NCBI GenBank assembly: GCA_044433305.1
Contig: JAWXTS010000094.1
Location: 1-5,212 of the forward strand
Length of the DNA stretch: 5,212 nt
Source: JAWXTS01 sp044433305
Lineage (GTDB): Bacteria; Bacteroidota; Bacteroidia; Bacteroidales; Rikenellaceae
Reading direction: 5' to 3'
Part shown: positions 1 to 5,212 of the stretch, in pieces
How positions within the stretch are numbered: position 1 is the stretch's first letter
How the letters are laid out: each line of letters opens with the position of its first letter
Translations under genes and position numbers: made by a program
Notes under the pieces: generated by a model
What the model saw: the letters and a program-made list of their open reading frames with translations, nothing else
The model's database searches: none
Told to the model about the DNA's origin: nothing

Positions 1-1269
1 ACCTGGACGCGCACCTGAGATAGCATCACAAACCTGTACCAACGGAGCGATAAGAGATGTCATCTCCTGCTCGTCGTGGTGAGCACCAATAGCATTGGCA
101 ACATCTGGTTTCTCTTTATACTTCTCGGCAAGCTTCATACCTATGATTGCGTGTGGCAACTCTGGCTCATCATCTGGCACCTTACCTATATCATGCAACA
201 GACCTGCACGGCGAGCAACCTTAGCATTTAGACCAAGCTCAGAGGCCATAATACCGCAAAGGTTGGCTGTCTCACGAGAGTGCTGCAATAGGTTCTGACC
301 ATAAGAAGAACGGTATTTCATCTTACCTACAAGGCGGATAAGTTCTGGGTGAAGACCATGGATACCAAGGTCTATTGTTGTGCGTTTACCAACCTCGATA
401 ATCTCCTCCTCGATTTGACGTTGTACCTTAGCTACAACCTCCTCGATACGAGCTGGGTGAATACGACCATCGGTAACAAGCTGATGAAGCGATAGGCGTG
501 CAATCTCTCTACGCACTGGATCAAAGCCCGATAGGATAATAGCGTCTGGAGTATCGTCAACGATAATCTCAACGCCTGTGGCAGCCTCTAGTGCGCGGAT
601 ATTACGACCCTCTCGACCAATGATGCGGCCCTTAACCTCGTCACTATCAATGTTAAATACGGTTACTGAGTTCTCGATAGCAGTCTCTGTTGCTACACGC
701 TGTATGCTCTGAATAATAATCTTCTTAGCATCTTTGTTAGCAGTCATCTTAGCCTCTTCGATAACATCGTTGATATAAGACATGGCGTCGCTTTTGGCCT
801 CAGCCTTCATGTTCTCGATAAGTATGTTCTTAGCATCCTCGCTGCTCATACCACCAATCTGCTCTAAGCGAATATTCTGCTCTTTGATAACAGACGTAAG
901 CTCTTCTTTCTTCTTATCAACTTCGGCTTTCTTTTTCTCTAGTTGCTCACGCACGTTGTCTAGTTCACGATCTTTGCGAGCCAGTGATTCTTGGTGTTGA
1001 ACCACCGCTGCCTCGGCTTGTTTTACCTTAGCCTCGTTTTGTTGAATCTTTGAGTTACGCTCGTTTACTGCACGGTCGTGCTCGCTCTTAAGCTGTATGA
1101 AACGCTCCTTAGCCTGAAGCACTTTCTCTTTTTTCACCATCTCACCTTGAGTCTCGGCCTCTCGGATGATGGTGTTTCGACGCACCTGCGTCGCTTTCAT
1201 CACTATAAAATATGATGCACCGCCAGCTACTAATGCAGCCACAACGGCAATTATTACTACTATTATCAT
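1..1269 (-). CDS. rny: Ribonuclease Y, 3'-truncated by window edge
   Basis: RNase Y is a membrane-anchored endoribonuclease that starts bulk mRNA decay. The frame gives 423 residues from the ATG at 1269, which follows an in-frame TAA at 1270-1272, so the start is firm. Residues 1-23 form one hydrophobic N-terminal anchor. Residues ~25-190 are a charged Lys/Glu/Gln-rich coiled coil. A KH RNA-binding domain follows, with its GxxG loop in GRIIGREGRN at residues 214-223. The HD domain carries LLHDIGK, with the metal-binding His359-Asp360 pair, and then GAHHDEQE. The motif positions nearly match B. subtilis RNase Y (about 520 aa, HD at 368-369, from memory), so roughly 90-100 C-terminal residues lie outside the window. 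The gene lies 30 nt downstream of the 6S RNA U-tract on the same strand. I see no good TAnnTTTG promoter directly upstream, so it may depend on readthrough or on a promoter inside the 6S gene. Confidence 0.97.
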   Translation of the reverse strand, partial: MIIVVIIAVVAALVAGGASYFIVMKATQVRRNTIIREAETQGEMVKKEKVLQAKERFIQLKSEHDRAVNERNSKIQQNEAKVKQAEAAVVQHQESLARKDRELDNVREQLEKKKAEVDKKKEELTSVIKEQNIRLEQIGGMSSEDAKNILIENMKAEAKSDAMSYINDVIEEAKMTANKDAKKIIIQSIQRVATETAIENSVTVFNIDSDEVKGRIIGREGRNIRALEAATGVEIIVDDTPDAIILSGFDPVRREIARLSLHQLVTDGRIHPARIEEVVAKVQRQIEEEIIEVGKRTTIDLGIHGLHPELIRLVGKMKYRSSYGQNLLQHSRETANLCGIMASELGLNAKVARRAGLLHDIGKVPDDEPELPHAIIGMKLAEKYKEKPDVANAIGAHHDEQEMTSLIAPLVQVCDAISGARPG

Positions 1270-1299
1270 TTATATATATGTTAGTTAAACAAAATGCGT

Positions 1300-1325
1300 A
1301 AAAAAAACCCGCATAAATTCCTTTT
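1300..1325 (-). terminator. 6S RNA 3' stem strand plus U-tract, probable intrinsic terminator
   Basis: The 3' strand of the 6S closing stem (1325-1308, ending GCGGG) is followed at once by eight Ts on the minus strand (1307-1300). Its pairing partner is not local but lies ~190 nt upstream, so this is a terminator only when the whole 6S structure has folded. It would separate the zapA/6S transcript from rny, at least in part. Function is inferred. Confidence 0.5.
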
Positions 1326-1501
1326 GTCAGTTTGACGAATCTCCTATACGTCATGAGTGGGGCTGCCACCTAAATCGCAAACGTCCAACGTCTCCCGAAG
1401 GAGAACCTGCAAGCAGGTTAAGGCCTGTTTTTGAACGGCGAGCTTGACCCCAATTTGTGTAAAATTGTTAAGTTTCGCAAAGCTTAAAAGGAATATGCGG
1501 G
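1300..1501 (-). ncRNA. ssrS: 6S RNA (RNA polymerase-binding regulatory RNA)
   Basis: 6S RNA mimics an open promoter and sequesters the housekeeping RNA polymerase holoenzyme. On the minus strand the ends form a long closing stem. CCCGCATA (1501-1494) pairs with TATGCGGG (1315-1308), and TTCCTTTT (1493-1486) pairs with AAAAGGAA (1325-1318), with a two-T bulge on the 3' side. Eight U residues follow (1307-1300). Inside, TGGGG pairs with CCCCA to begin the apical arm, which carries hairpin AACCTG-CTTG-CAGGTT (1419-1404) and hairpin TCTCC-TTCG-GGAGA (1404-1391). The sequence between the closing stem and the arm is largely unpaired, as expected for the central bubble. The ~194-nt body fits the family, and linkage just downstream of zapA matches the gammaproteobacterial zapA-ssrS arrangement. 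The exact 5' end is inferred from the stem. The RNA may be processed from a zapA transcript, since no TAnnTTTG element sits just upstream. Confidence 0.85.
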
Positions 1502-1530
1502 AAGTCTTCCTATAAGGTTATGTTAAGAAC

Positions 1531-1827
1531 CTATTTTATCTTAGCAGAGCTTATATACTCTGAAAGAGTGTTATCTATATCCTCCAACATTTGTTCCTGT
1601 TGGGCTGTTTGTTTATTGTGTTCGAGCCTTGCCTTTTGCACTGCCACATGCAGAGCAGTAAGGTAAATAAACTCGTCGGCTTGACCATCAAGAGATGATT
1701 GATAAACGGCCATGGTTCTGTTAATCTCCTTTGCAGCTAGGCGGTAAATTTCTTCGTCATCAACAGGGATATCGATTCCAAACTCTCGTAATCCAAGTTT
1801 GATATTTATGCGTCTCAATTTTGCCAT
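1531..1827 (-). CDS. zapA: Cell division protein ZapA
   Basis: ZapA is a small cytoplasmic protein that binds FtsZ and cross-links protofilaments in the division ring. The 98-residue product has the expected family length. Residues ~5-25 form the N-terminal beta part (RINIKLGLREFGIDIPVDDE), which is followed by a helix with LAAKEINRTMAVYQ at residues 30-43. Next comes the DEFIYLTALHVAVQKARLE segment (residues 51-69), typical of the ZapA helix that leads into the C-terminal dimerising coiled coil. The start at 1827 lies 7 nt after the stop of the upstream coiled-coil gene, so the two are almost certainly cotranscribed. The 6S RNA begins about 29 nt after its TAG stop. Confidence 0.9.
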   Translation of the reverse strand: MAKLRRINIKLGLREFGIDIPVDDEEIYRLAAKEINRTMAVYQSSLDGQADEFIYLTALHVAVQKARLEHNKQTAQQEQMLEDIDNTLSEYISSAKIK

Positions 1828-1834
1828 AGTTTAG

Positions 1835-2125
1835 CTACTGTTTATTTAACAATAGTACACATTTATCTATCTCTCGCAACAATCTATTTATTCTTGCTTT
1901 TGCAACCTGAGTGTCACCCGCAGTTCCACCCACAGCAGTTGCTGTCTCTAGCATTGCAATTCTTTTGTTCAGACCATCAACTTTGACCTGCATTTCGCGG
2001 CGTTGTTCTTTGAGGCCATCACGCTCCGCGGTGAGCTTAAGTATCTCACTACGTAAACGTTTATTGTCTGAGGTTATTACCTCAATCTTCTTTTTTATGT
2101 CCTCTATAATAGTCGTGCGAATCAT
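1835..2125 (-). CDS. Small coiled-coil protein upstream of zapA, possible ZapA/FtsZ-ring partner
   Basis: I do not recognise a named family. The 96-residue product has no signal peptide or membrane segment. Residues ~5-60 look like one continuous charged coiled coil with regularly spaced Ile/Leu and many Lys, Arg and Glu. Residues 64-72 form a Gly/Thr/Ala linker (AVGGTAGDT), and residues 74-96 a basic amphipathic helix (AKARINRLLREIDKCVLLLN). A strong predicted promoter lies directly upstream, and zapA starts 7 nt after its TAG. A short all-coiled-coil protein cotranscribed with zapA suggests a ZapB-like structural role at the division septum, but this rests on context and composition, not on clear ZapB homology. 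The frame stays open to 2194 upstream without another ATG, so the ATG at 2125, placed after the predicted promoter, is the best start. Confidence 0.85.
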   Translation of the reverse strand: MIRTTIIEDIKKKIEVITSDNKRLRSEILKLTAERDGLKEQRREMQVKVDGLNKRIAMLETATAVGGTAGDTQVAKARINRLLREIDKCVLLLNKQ

Positions 2126-2157
2126 ATCTGACTGCTCTGCTAGATTTTTTAATGACT

Positions 2158-2189
2158 CAAAAGTAGTATTTTTTGATGAGACTTCAAAA
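2158..2189 (-). promoter_or_regulatory. Predicted Bacteroidota housekeeping promoter for the coiled-coil gene and zapA
   Basis: On the minus strand TTTTG (2189-2185) is separated by 19 nt from TACTTTTG (2165-2158), a perfect match to the Bacteroidota -7 consensus TAnnTTTG with a -33 TTG at the usual distance. Transcription should start near 2150-2153, giving a leader of about 25-30 nt before the ATG at 2125. It would drive the coiled-coil gene, zapA and possibly the 6S RNA. Confidence 0.7.
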
Positions 2190-2214
2190 CATCTTTACAA
2201 AAATGTCACAATCA

Positions 2215-2877
2215 TTACCACATAATAGGTGCTATTTCTTTTGAGTGCAGGTAGTCATTGGCCCTGCTAAATGGACGGCTGCCGAAGAATCCACGATATG
2301 AAGACAGAGGAGAGGGATGCACGCTCTGGATAATCATATTGTTCTTACTATCAACCATTTTACATTTCTTCTGCGCATACGAGCCCCAAAGGATATACAC
2401 GATATTGCTTTTCTGGCTGCTTATTCTCTCGACCACAGCATCTGTAAACTGCTCCCATCCTTTATTAGAGTGCGAGGCAGCCTGATTGGCACGCACAGTA
2501 AGCACAGAGTTTATAAGCAACACACCCTGCTCAGCCCAGTGGTCAAGGCTCCCCGAACTTGGAACATCAACGCCCAAATCATCGGACAGCTCTTTGTATA
2601 TATTAACCAGCGAGGGCGGCAGCTTAACATCTTGCCCAACCGAGAAACACAGGCCATTAGCTTGTCCCTGGCCGTGGTAAGGATCTTGACCTATGATAAC
2701 CACCTTGACCTTGTCGAAAGGGCATTTATCAAAGGCTCGAAATATATTAGAGCCTTTAGGGTAAACCACACCACTGGCATACTCCTGCCTTACAAAGTCT
2801 GTGAGAGCCACAAAATAGGGCTTCTCAAATTCATCGGCCAGCACCCTAGCCCACGACTGTTCTATATTCACCGTCAT
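2215..2877 (-). CDS. ung: Uracil-DNA glycosylase (family 1 UNG)
   Basis: UNG removes uracil from DNA, produced by cytosine deamination or dUTP incorporation, and starts base excision repair. The 220-residue length and the motif positions match family 1. The water-activating motif GQDPYHG is at residues 63-69 with catalytic Asp65. The uracil-stacking Phe78 lies in NGLCFSV. LLINSVLTV carries the uracil-reading Asn123, and the minor-groove loop HPSPLS has His187. All key residues are present, so the enzyme should be active. The start at 2877 lies 7 nt after the stop of the S24 repressor gene on the same strand, with AAAAAGG close before the ATG. I found no TAnnTTTG element for ung in the repressor's 3' end, so ung may be transcribed with the repressor. 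No convincing terminator follows its TAA. Confidence 0.97.
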   Translation of the reverse strand: MTVNIEQSWARVLADEFEKPYFVALTDFVRQEYASGVVYPKGSNIFRAFDKCPFDKVKVVIIGQDPYHGQGQANGLCFSVGQDVKLPPSLVNIYKELSDDLGVDVPSSGSLDHWAEQGVLLINSVLTVRANQAASHSNKGWEQFTDAVVERISSQKSNIVYILWGSYAQKKCKMVDSKNNMIIQSVHPSPLSSYRGFFGSRPFSRANDYLHSKEIAPIMW

Positions 2878-2884
2878 AACCTTT

Positions 2885-3580
2885 TTATCTTACAGAGTTC
2901 ATACGTATGCTGGCCTTAACAAATGCCAAGGCTCTGATTTTACTTATCGCTACTTCCTTGTCGGCATGGTGTGTATTCTGACTAACAAGCTTAACATAAC
3001 CCTCGTGCTCGCTCTTTTGAATATACTTGACCGTAACAAACTCCTCTCCATCAATATCTATCGAGAGAAGATACATATCACCCCAAAAAACATCGTCTAT
3101 GCTAGGTATCTGCTTAAAGAGAACTATGTCGCCACTTTTGAGCAGCGGATACATACTATCACCAACTATATATATAGCACCATCGCAGCGCGGCAGGTTC
3201 GGGATATGTATATAATCTATTGGCACCACGACTTTCTTGTCTATAAACAAAGGCACCAGTCCTGCTGTTCCCTCAAGGTCATACAGAGGCACGCTCTGAA
3301 TATCCAGACTCTTATCCCCTATGCGCGAGAAGTTGACACAGTCGCTACTCAAGAACATTTCGCCCTCGCCGTGCTCCAACCAATCAAGATTAACGTTAAA
3401 TTCTTGAACTAAAATATTTTTATTTCGCTCAGACAGAGCTGTTTTACCAGTTTCTATCATCGAAAGCCCACTCTTTCCTATTCCTAGTTTTGCGCCAAAG
3501 ACATCTTGAGTCATCTTTAACTCTTTGCGTATCAATCTAGTACGAGCATTAGCCGAATTTGGATCGAACTTTTTTTTCAT
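2885..3580 (-). CDS. XRE-family/S24 self-cleaving repressor (LexA/CI-like)
   Basis: This is a 231-residue, two-domain repressor of the LexA/lambda CI type. Such proteins bind operators as dimers and inactivate themselves when RecA filaments form on damaged DNA. Residues ~12-70 are an XRE helix-turn-helix (MTQDVFGAKLGIGKSGLSMI, residues 23-42). Residues ~97-225 are the S24 peptidase domain. The likely scissile Ala106-Gly107 is in EGTAGLV, the catalytic Ser142 in GDSMYP, and the general-base Lys185 in TVKYI, so cleavage competence looks intact. An in-frame TAA just upstream (3586-3584) fixes the ATG at 3580. A strong promoter and dyads upstream suggest autoregulation. It is divergent from phage-type genes at 3743-5212, consistent with a lysogeny repressor, yet it also sits 7 nt before ung. 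A resident, non-phage stress regulator is the alternative. Confidence 0.92.
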   Translation of the reverse strand: MKKKFDPNSANARTRLIRKELKMTQDVFGAKLGIGKSGLSMIETGKTALSERNKNILVQEFNVNLDWLEHGEGEMFLSSDCVNFSRIGDKSLDIQSVPLYDLEGTAGLVPLFIDKKVVVPIDYIHIPNLPRCDGAIYIVGDSMYPLLKSGDIVLFKQIPSIDDVFWGDMYLLSIDIDGEEFVTVKYIQKSEHEGYVKLVSQNTHHADKEVAISKIRALAFVKASIRMNSVR

Positions 3581-3603
3581 TTTTTACACTATTTTAGTAT
3601 CAA

Positions 3604-3618
3604 ATTCAATTTTTGAAT
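3604..3618. promoter_or_regulatory. Perfect inverted repeat, candidate repressor operator
   Basis: ATTCAA-TTT-TTGAAT is a perfect 6+3+6 dyad. It lies ~24 bp upstream of the repressor start codon, just inside the predicted leftward transcript, and directly before the rightward -7 element at 3620-3627. A repressor dimer bound here could block both directions. Function is inferred from position and symmetry, and AT-rich DNA makes chance dyads more likely. Confidence 0.45.
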
Positions 3619-3619
3619 A

Positions 3620-3627
3620 TATATTTG
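3620..3627 (+). promoter_or_regulatory. Possible rightward -7 element facing the repressor promoter
   Basis: TATATTTG fits TAnnTTTG exactly. There is no clean -33 TTG at 19-21 nt upstream; the best is a TTAG at 3594-3597. If active, it would give a leader of about 110 nt for the 118-residue gene and would run against the repressor promoter. No better rightward promoter is visible before 3743. Confidence 0.35.
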
Positions 3628-3632
3628 CACTA

Positions 3633-3663
3633 CAAAGTTAAAAAATTTATTTTAAAAATTCAA
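3633..3663 (-). promoter_or_regulatory. Predicted promoter for the repressor (and perhaps ung)
   Basis: On the minus strand TTG (3663-3661), a 20-nt AT-rich spacer, and TAACTTTG (3640-3633) form a textbook Bacteroidota promoter. Transcription should begin near 3626, giving a leader of about 45 nt before the repressor ATG at 3580. Candidate operator sequences overlap and follow it, which suggests autoregulation. No terminator is seen between the repressor and ung. Confidence 0.7.
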
Positions 3664-3742
3664 TAAATACACTAATTATTTCAATTTATTACCCCTTTGT
3701 TATATGTGTATGGACTAAAAGTGTTATTAAAAAAAGCTAATT

Positions 3743-4099
3743 ATGATTAATGTAACAGAAGAAATGTATCGGGATTTGGCTGAAAACCTCATGCAAAATC
3801 TCGAACAACTAGACAGCGACTTCTACAATGGAACAACAGAAATAGACACCACCGAGTACTATTCAGAACTAAAATGCTCACTCATTCTTTTTCGTGAGGG
3901 AAACTGCCAGAGTGACGGCTGCGGACTCTCTTGCAACTCGTGCAGCAACCGCTCCGACGGCAGCTCTAACGGGGAGATTTACAAGATTGTTCCCGTATGG
4001 TGGGAGTACGCCCTATTTACAGAGCAGGGCGAGCAGAACACAACCTTCAGCTGGAGCGAGTTTGCAACATACCTAAACCCCTACACAAGCCTATGTTAA
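3743..4099 (+). CDS. Hypothetical acidic cysteine-bearing protein preceding the terminase
   Basis: I do not recognise this 118-residue protein. It is acidic, with no signal peptide, membrane segment or evident helix-turn-helix. Residues ~5-28 look helical and acidic. Residues 55-67 hold Cys55-x4-Cys60-x3-Cys64-x2-Cys67, which could bind a metal, followed by a Ser/Asn/Gly-rich link. The C-terminal part is aromatic: VPVWWEY at 83-89, then FSWSEFATYL at 102-111. Its last 7 nt overlap the start of the terminase large subunit gene, so the pair is cotranscribed and probably translationally coupled. Position before terL would suit a small terminase subunit or packaging helper, but the sequence does not show the usual HTH, so this is only a contextual guess. 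Start chosen as the ATG at 3743, preceded by an A-rich stretch. Confidence 0.8.
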   Translation: MINVTEEMYRDLAENLMQNLEQLDSDFYNGTTEIDTTEYYSELKCSLILFREGNCQSDGCGLSCNSCSNRSDGSSNGEIYKIVPVWWEYALFTEQGEQNTTFSWSEFATYLNPYTSLC

Positions 4100-5212
4100 A
4101 GGGCTTCAGCGGCCCCTCATTACTTGAGTTTGCATCAAGAGTAATGCCATCGTTTCAAACCACACCCCTACATAACCAATACTATAAGATTCTCGAAGAG
4201 TTTCTTTTCGGCAAGGCCAGCGGACTAATAGTATCCATGCCCCCACAACATGGCAAGTCTCTAGCAAGCTCTGTACTACTTCCAGCCTATGCACTGGGAC
4301 ACTTCCCCGATATGCGCATAGCTCTAGCCTCTTACAACAGCTCGTTTGCCTCCAAGTTCAACAAGCGCATACAACGAATCATAGACAACCCCATCTATGC
4401 CGAGATGTTCCCCGAAACAACCCTAAAAGGACGTGCACAAGGTTCCCTATACTTGCGTACAGCTGAGGAGTTTGAGATTGTGAACCACCAAGGCTCACTG
4501 CTCACCGTAGGGCGCGAGGGCAGCATAACAGGCAACCCCGTAGACCTATTTATAATAGACGACCTCTACAAAGATATGATGGAAGCCTCATCGCCCATCA
4601 TACGCGAGAACTGCTGGGAGTGGTATAACTCAGTCGTAAAGACCCGTCTACACAACAACTCGCGCGAGCTGATAGTATCCACACGCTGGCACGAGGAAGA
4701 CCTCATAGGTCGTATATGCAACTTTGAGAAGGTAGCCAATATCGAGACCATGGCTCAGATTAGCAATAAGTCCGACGATGGCTGGTTCAAACTGTGCCTG
4801 GAGGCCATCAAGGACTCGCCCTCAACAGAGGTTGACCCCCGAACCAAAGGGCAGGCACTGTGGCCCGAAAGGCACAGCATAAAGCTACTGGAGAAAAAAC
4901 GCAAGTACGACAACATCATGTTTGAAGCCCTCTACCAAGGCCGCCCCACCTCGCGCGACGGGCTTCTCTATGGTGACAACATGGCCATCTATGACAACTT
5001 GCCTAGCAAGATACTCAAGTATGCCAACTACACCGACACGGCAGATATGGGCGAGGACTACCTCTGCTCGATATGCTATGTTGTAGACGACAAGCAGGAC
5101 ATATACATCACCGACATGGTGTTCACCCAGCAGAGCATGGAACACACCGAAGGTGCCGTAGCTGCCATGCTCGCACGCACCAGACCCACCACGGCCTACA
5201 TAGAGAGCAACA
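4093..5212 (+). CDS. Phage terminase large subunit, 3'-truncated by window edge
   Basis: The large terminase is the ATP-driven motor and nuclease that cuts phage concatemers and packages DNA into proheads. The window holds 373 codons. The Walker A-type motif MPPQHGKS is at residues 49-56. GREGSITGNP precedes Walker B LFIIDD at residues 152-157. The coupling motif STRWHEEDL is at residues 196-204, characteristic of the terminase-6 group. The RNase H-like nuclease domain starts with YTDTADMGEDY, which carries acidic Asp315 and Asp318, probable metal ligands. The remaining nuclease acids should lie in the missing C-terminus, perhaps 80-120 residues by usual family length. The ATG at 4093 overlaps the upstream stop and leaves a normal ~48-residue lead to Walker A. 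The frame is open throughout. This is the clearest phage marker in the window. Confidence 0.95.
   Translation, partial: MLKGFSGPSLLEFASRVMPSFQTTPLHNQYYKILEEFLFGKASGLIVSMPPQHGKSLASSVLLPAYALGHFPDMRIALASYNSSFASKFNKRIQRIIDNPIYAEMFPETTLKGRAQGSLYLRTAEEFEIVNHQGSLLTVGREGSITGNPVDLFIIDDLYKDMMEASSPIIRENCWEWYNSVVKTRLHNNSRELIVSTRWHEEDLIGRICNFEKVANIETMAQISNKSDDGWFKLCLEAIKDSPSTEVDPRTKGQALWPERHSIKLLEKKRKYDNIMFEALYQGRPTSRDGLLYGDNMAIYDNLPSKILKYANYTDTADMGEDYLCSICYVVDDKQDIYITDMVFTQQSMEHTEGAVAAMLARTRPTTAYIESN

Noticed and set aside
1142..1369. 75-codon minus-strand frame covering the 6S 3' end and the rny start
   Set aside because: It runs through the 6S closing stem and U-tract and overlaps rny in another frame. 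It reads as unrelated low-complexity sequence.
1911..2225. 104-codon plus-strand frame opposite the coiled-coil gene
   Set aside because: The Ser/Arg/Leu-rich translation is typical of an antisense frame, and it overlaps the predicted promoter and the end of ung.
2878..2884. Host-phage attachment site between ung and the repressor
   Set aside because: The gap is 7 nt, with no repeat partner or integrase in the window, so no att core can be named.
2317..2919. 200-codon open frame on the plus strand across ung
   Set aside because: It is antisense to a gene with all UNG motifs intact, and its translation shows no recognisable domain. It is a shadow frame.
2966..3412. 148-codon open frame on the plus strand within the repressor gene
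   Set aside because: It is antisense to the clear XRE/S24 repressor, with no domain and no promoter or neighbour to support it.
3662..3690. AATAAAT ... ATTTATT inverted repeat in the divergent region
   Set aside because: It is only 7 bp of pure A/T with a 15-nt spacer in very AT-rich DNA, so chance explains it.
4106..5145. Minus-strand frames inside the terminase gene (4106-4294, 4566-4751, 4885-5145)
   Set aside because: All are short, lack motifs and lie opposite a continuous terminase frame with conserved motifs.
1..5212. CRISPR array, tRNA, rRNA or insertion sequence
   Set aside because: I saw no regular repeat-spacer pattern, tRNA-like cloverleaf, rRNA-like sequence or transposase frame on either strand.

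Overview
The window looks like a Bacteroidota (probably Bacteroidales) chromosome where a housekeeping block meets what appears to be prophage DNA. Supporting signs are two strong matches to the Bacteroidota promoter pattern (TTG, 19-20 nt spacer, TAnnTTTG), mostly poor Shine-Dalgarno sequences, a coiled-coil gene/zapA/6S RNA/rny layout, and a LexA-like S24 repressor of a type common in this phylum. The lineage is inferred from style and gene order; no search was run.

Bases 1-2877 are all on the minus strand. In transcription order they hold ung (uracil-DNA glycosylase), a strong predicted promoter, a 96-residue coiled-coil protein of unknown name, zapA 7 nt further on, a 6S RNA gene closed by a long stem and a U-tract, and rny (RNase Y), whose last ~90-100 codons lie beyond the left edge. 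The coiled-coil protein and ZapA probably act together at the FtsZ ring. 6S RNA is a global RNA polymerase regulator, and RNase Y is a membrane-anchored mRNA-decay endonuclease.

Bases 2885-3580 (minus strand) encode a 231-residue self-cleaving XRE/S24 repressor that ends only 7 nt before the ung start, so the two genes may share a transcript. It has the HTH, an Ala-Gly scissile bond and the Ser/Lys dyad. Bases 3581-3742 form an AT-rich divergent control region with a strong leftward promoter for the repressor, a facing rightward -7 element and dyad sequences that could be operators.

Bases 3743-5212 (plus strand) hold a 118-residue, acidic, cysteine-bearing protein of unknown function. It overlaps by 7 nt a phage terminase large subunit (ATPase plus start of the nuclease domain) that runs off the right edge. 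Repressor and packaging genes side by side point to a prophage or remnant inserted beside ung, but no integrase or attachment site is visible. The most interesting part is the 2.8-3.75 kb stretch, where a damage-sensitive phage-type switch appears to be wired to a host DNA-repair gene on one side and to phage genes on the other.
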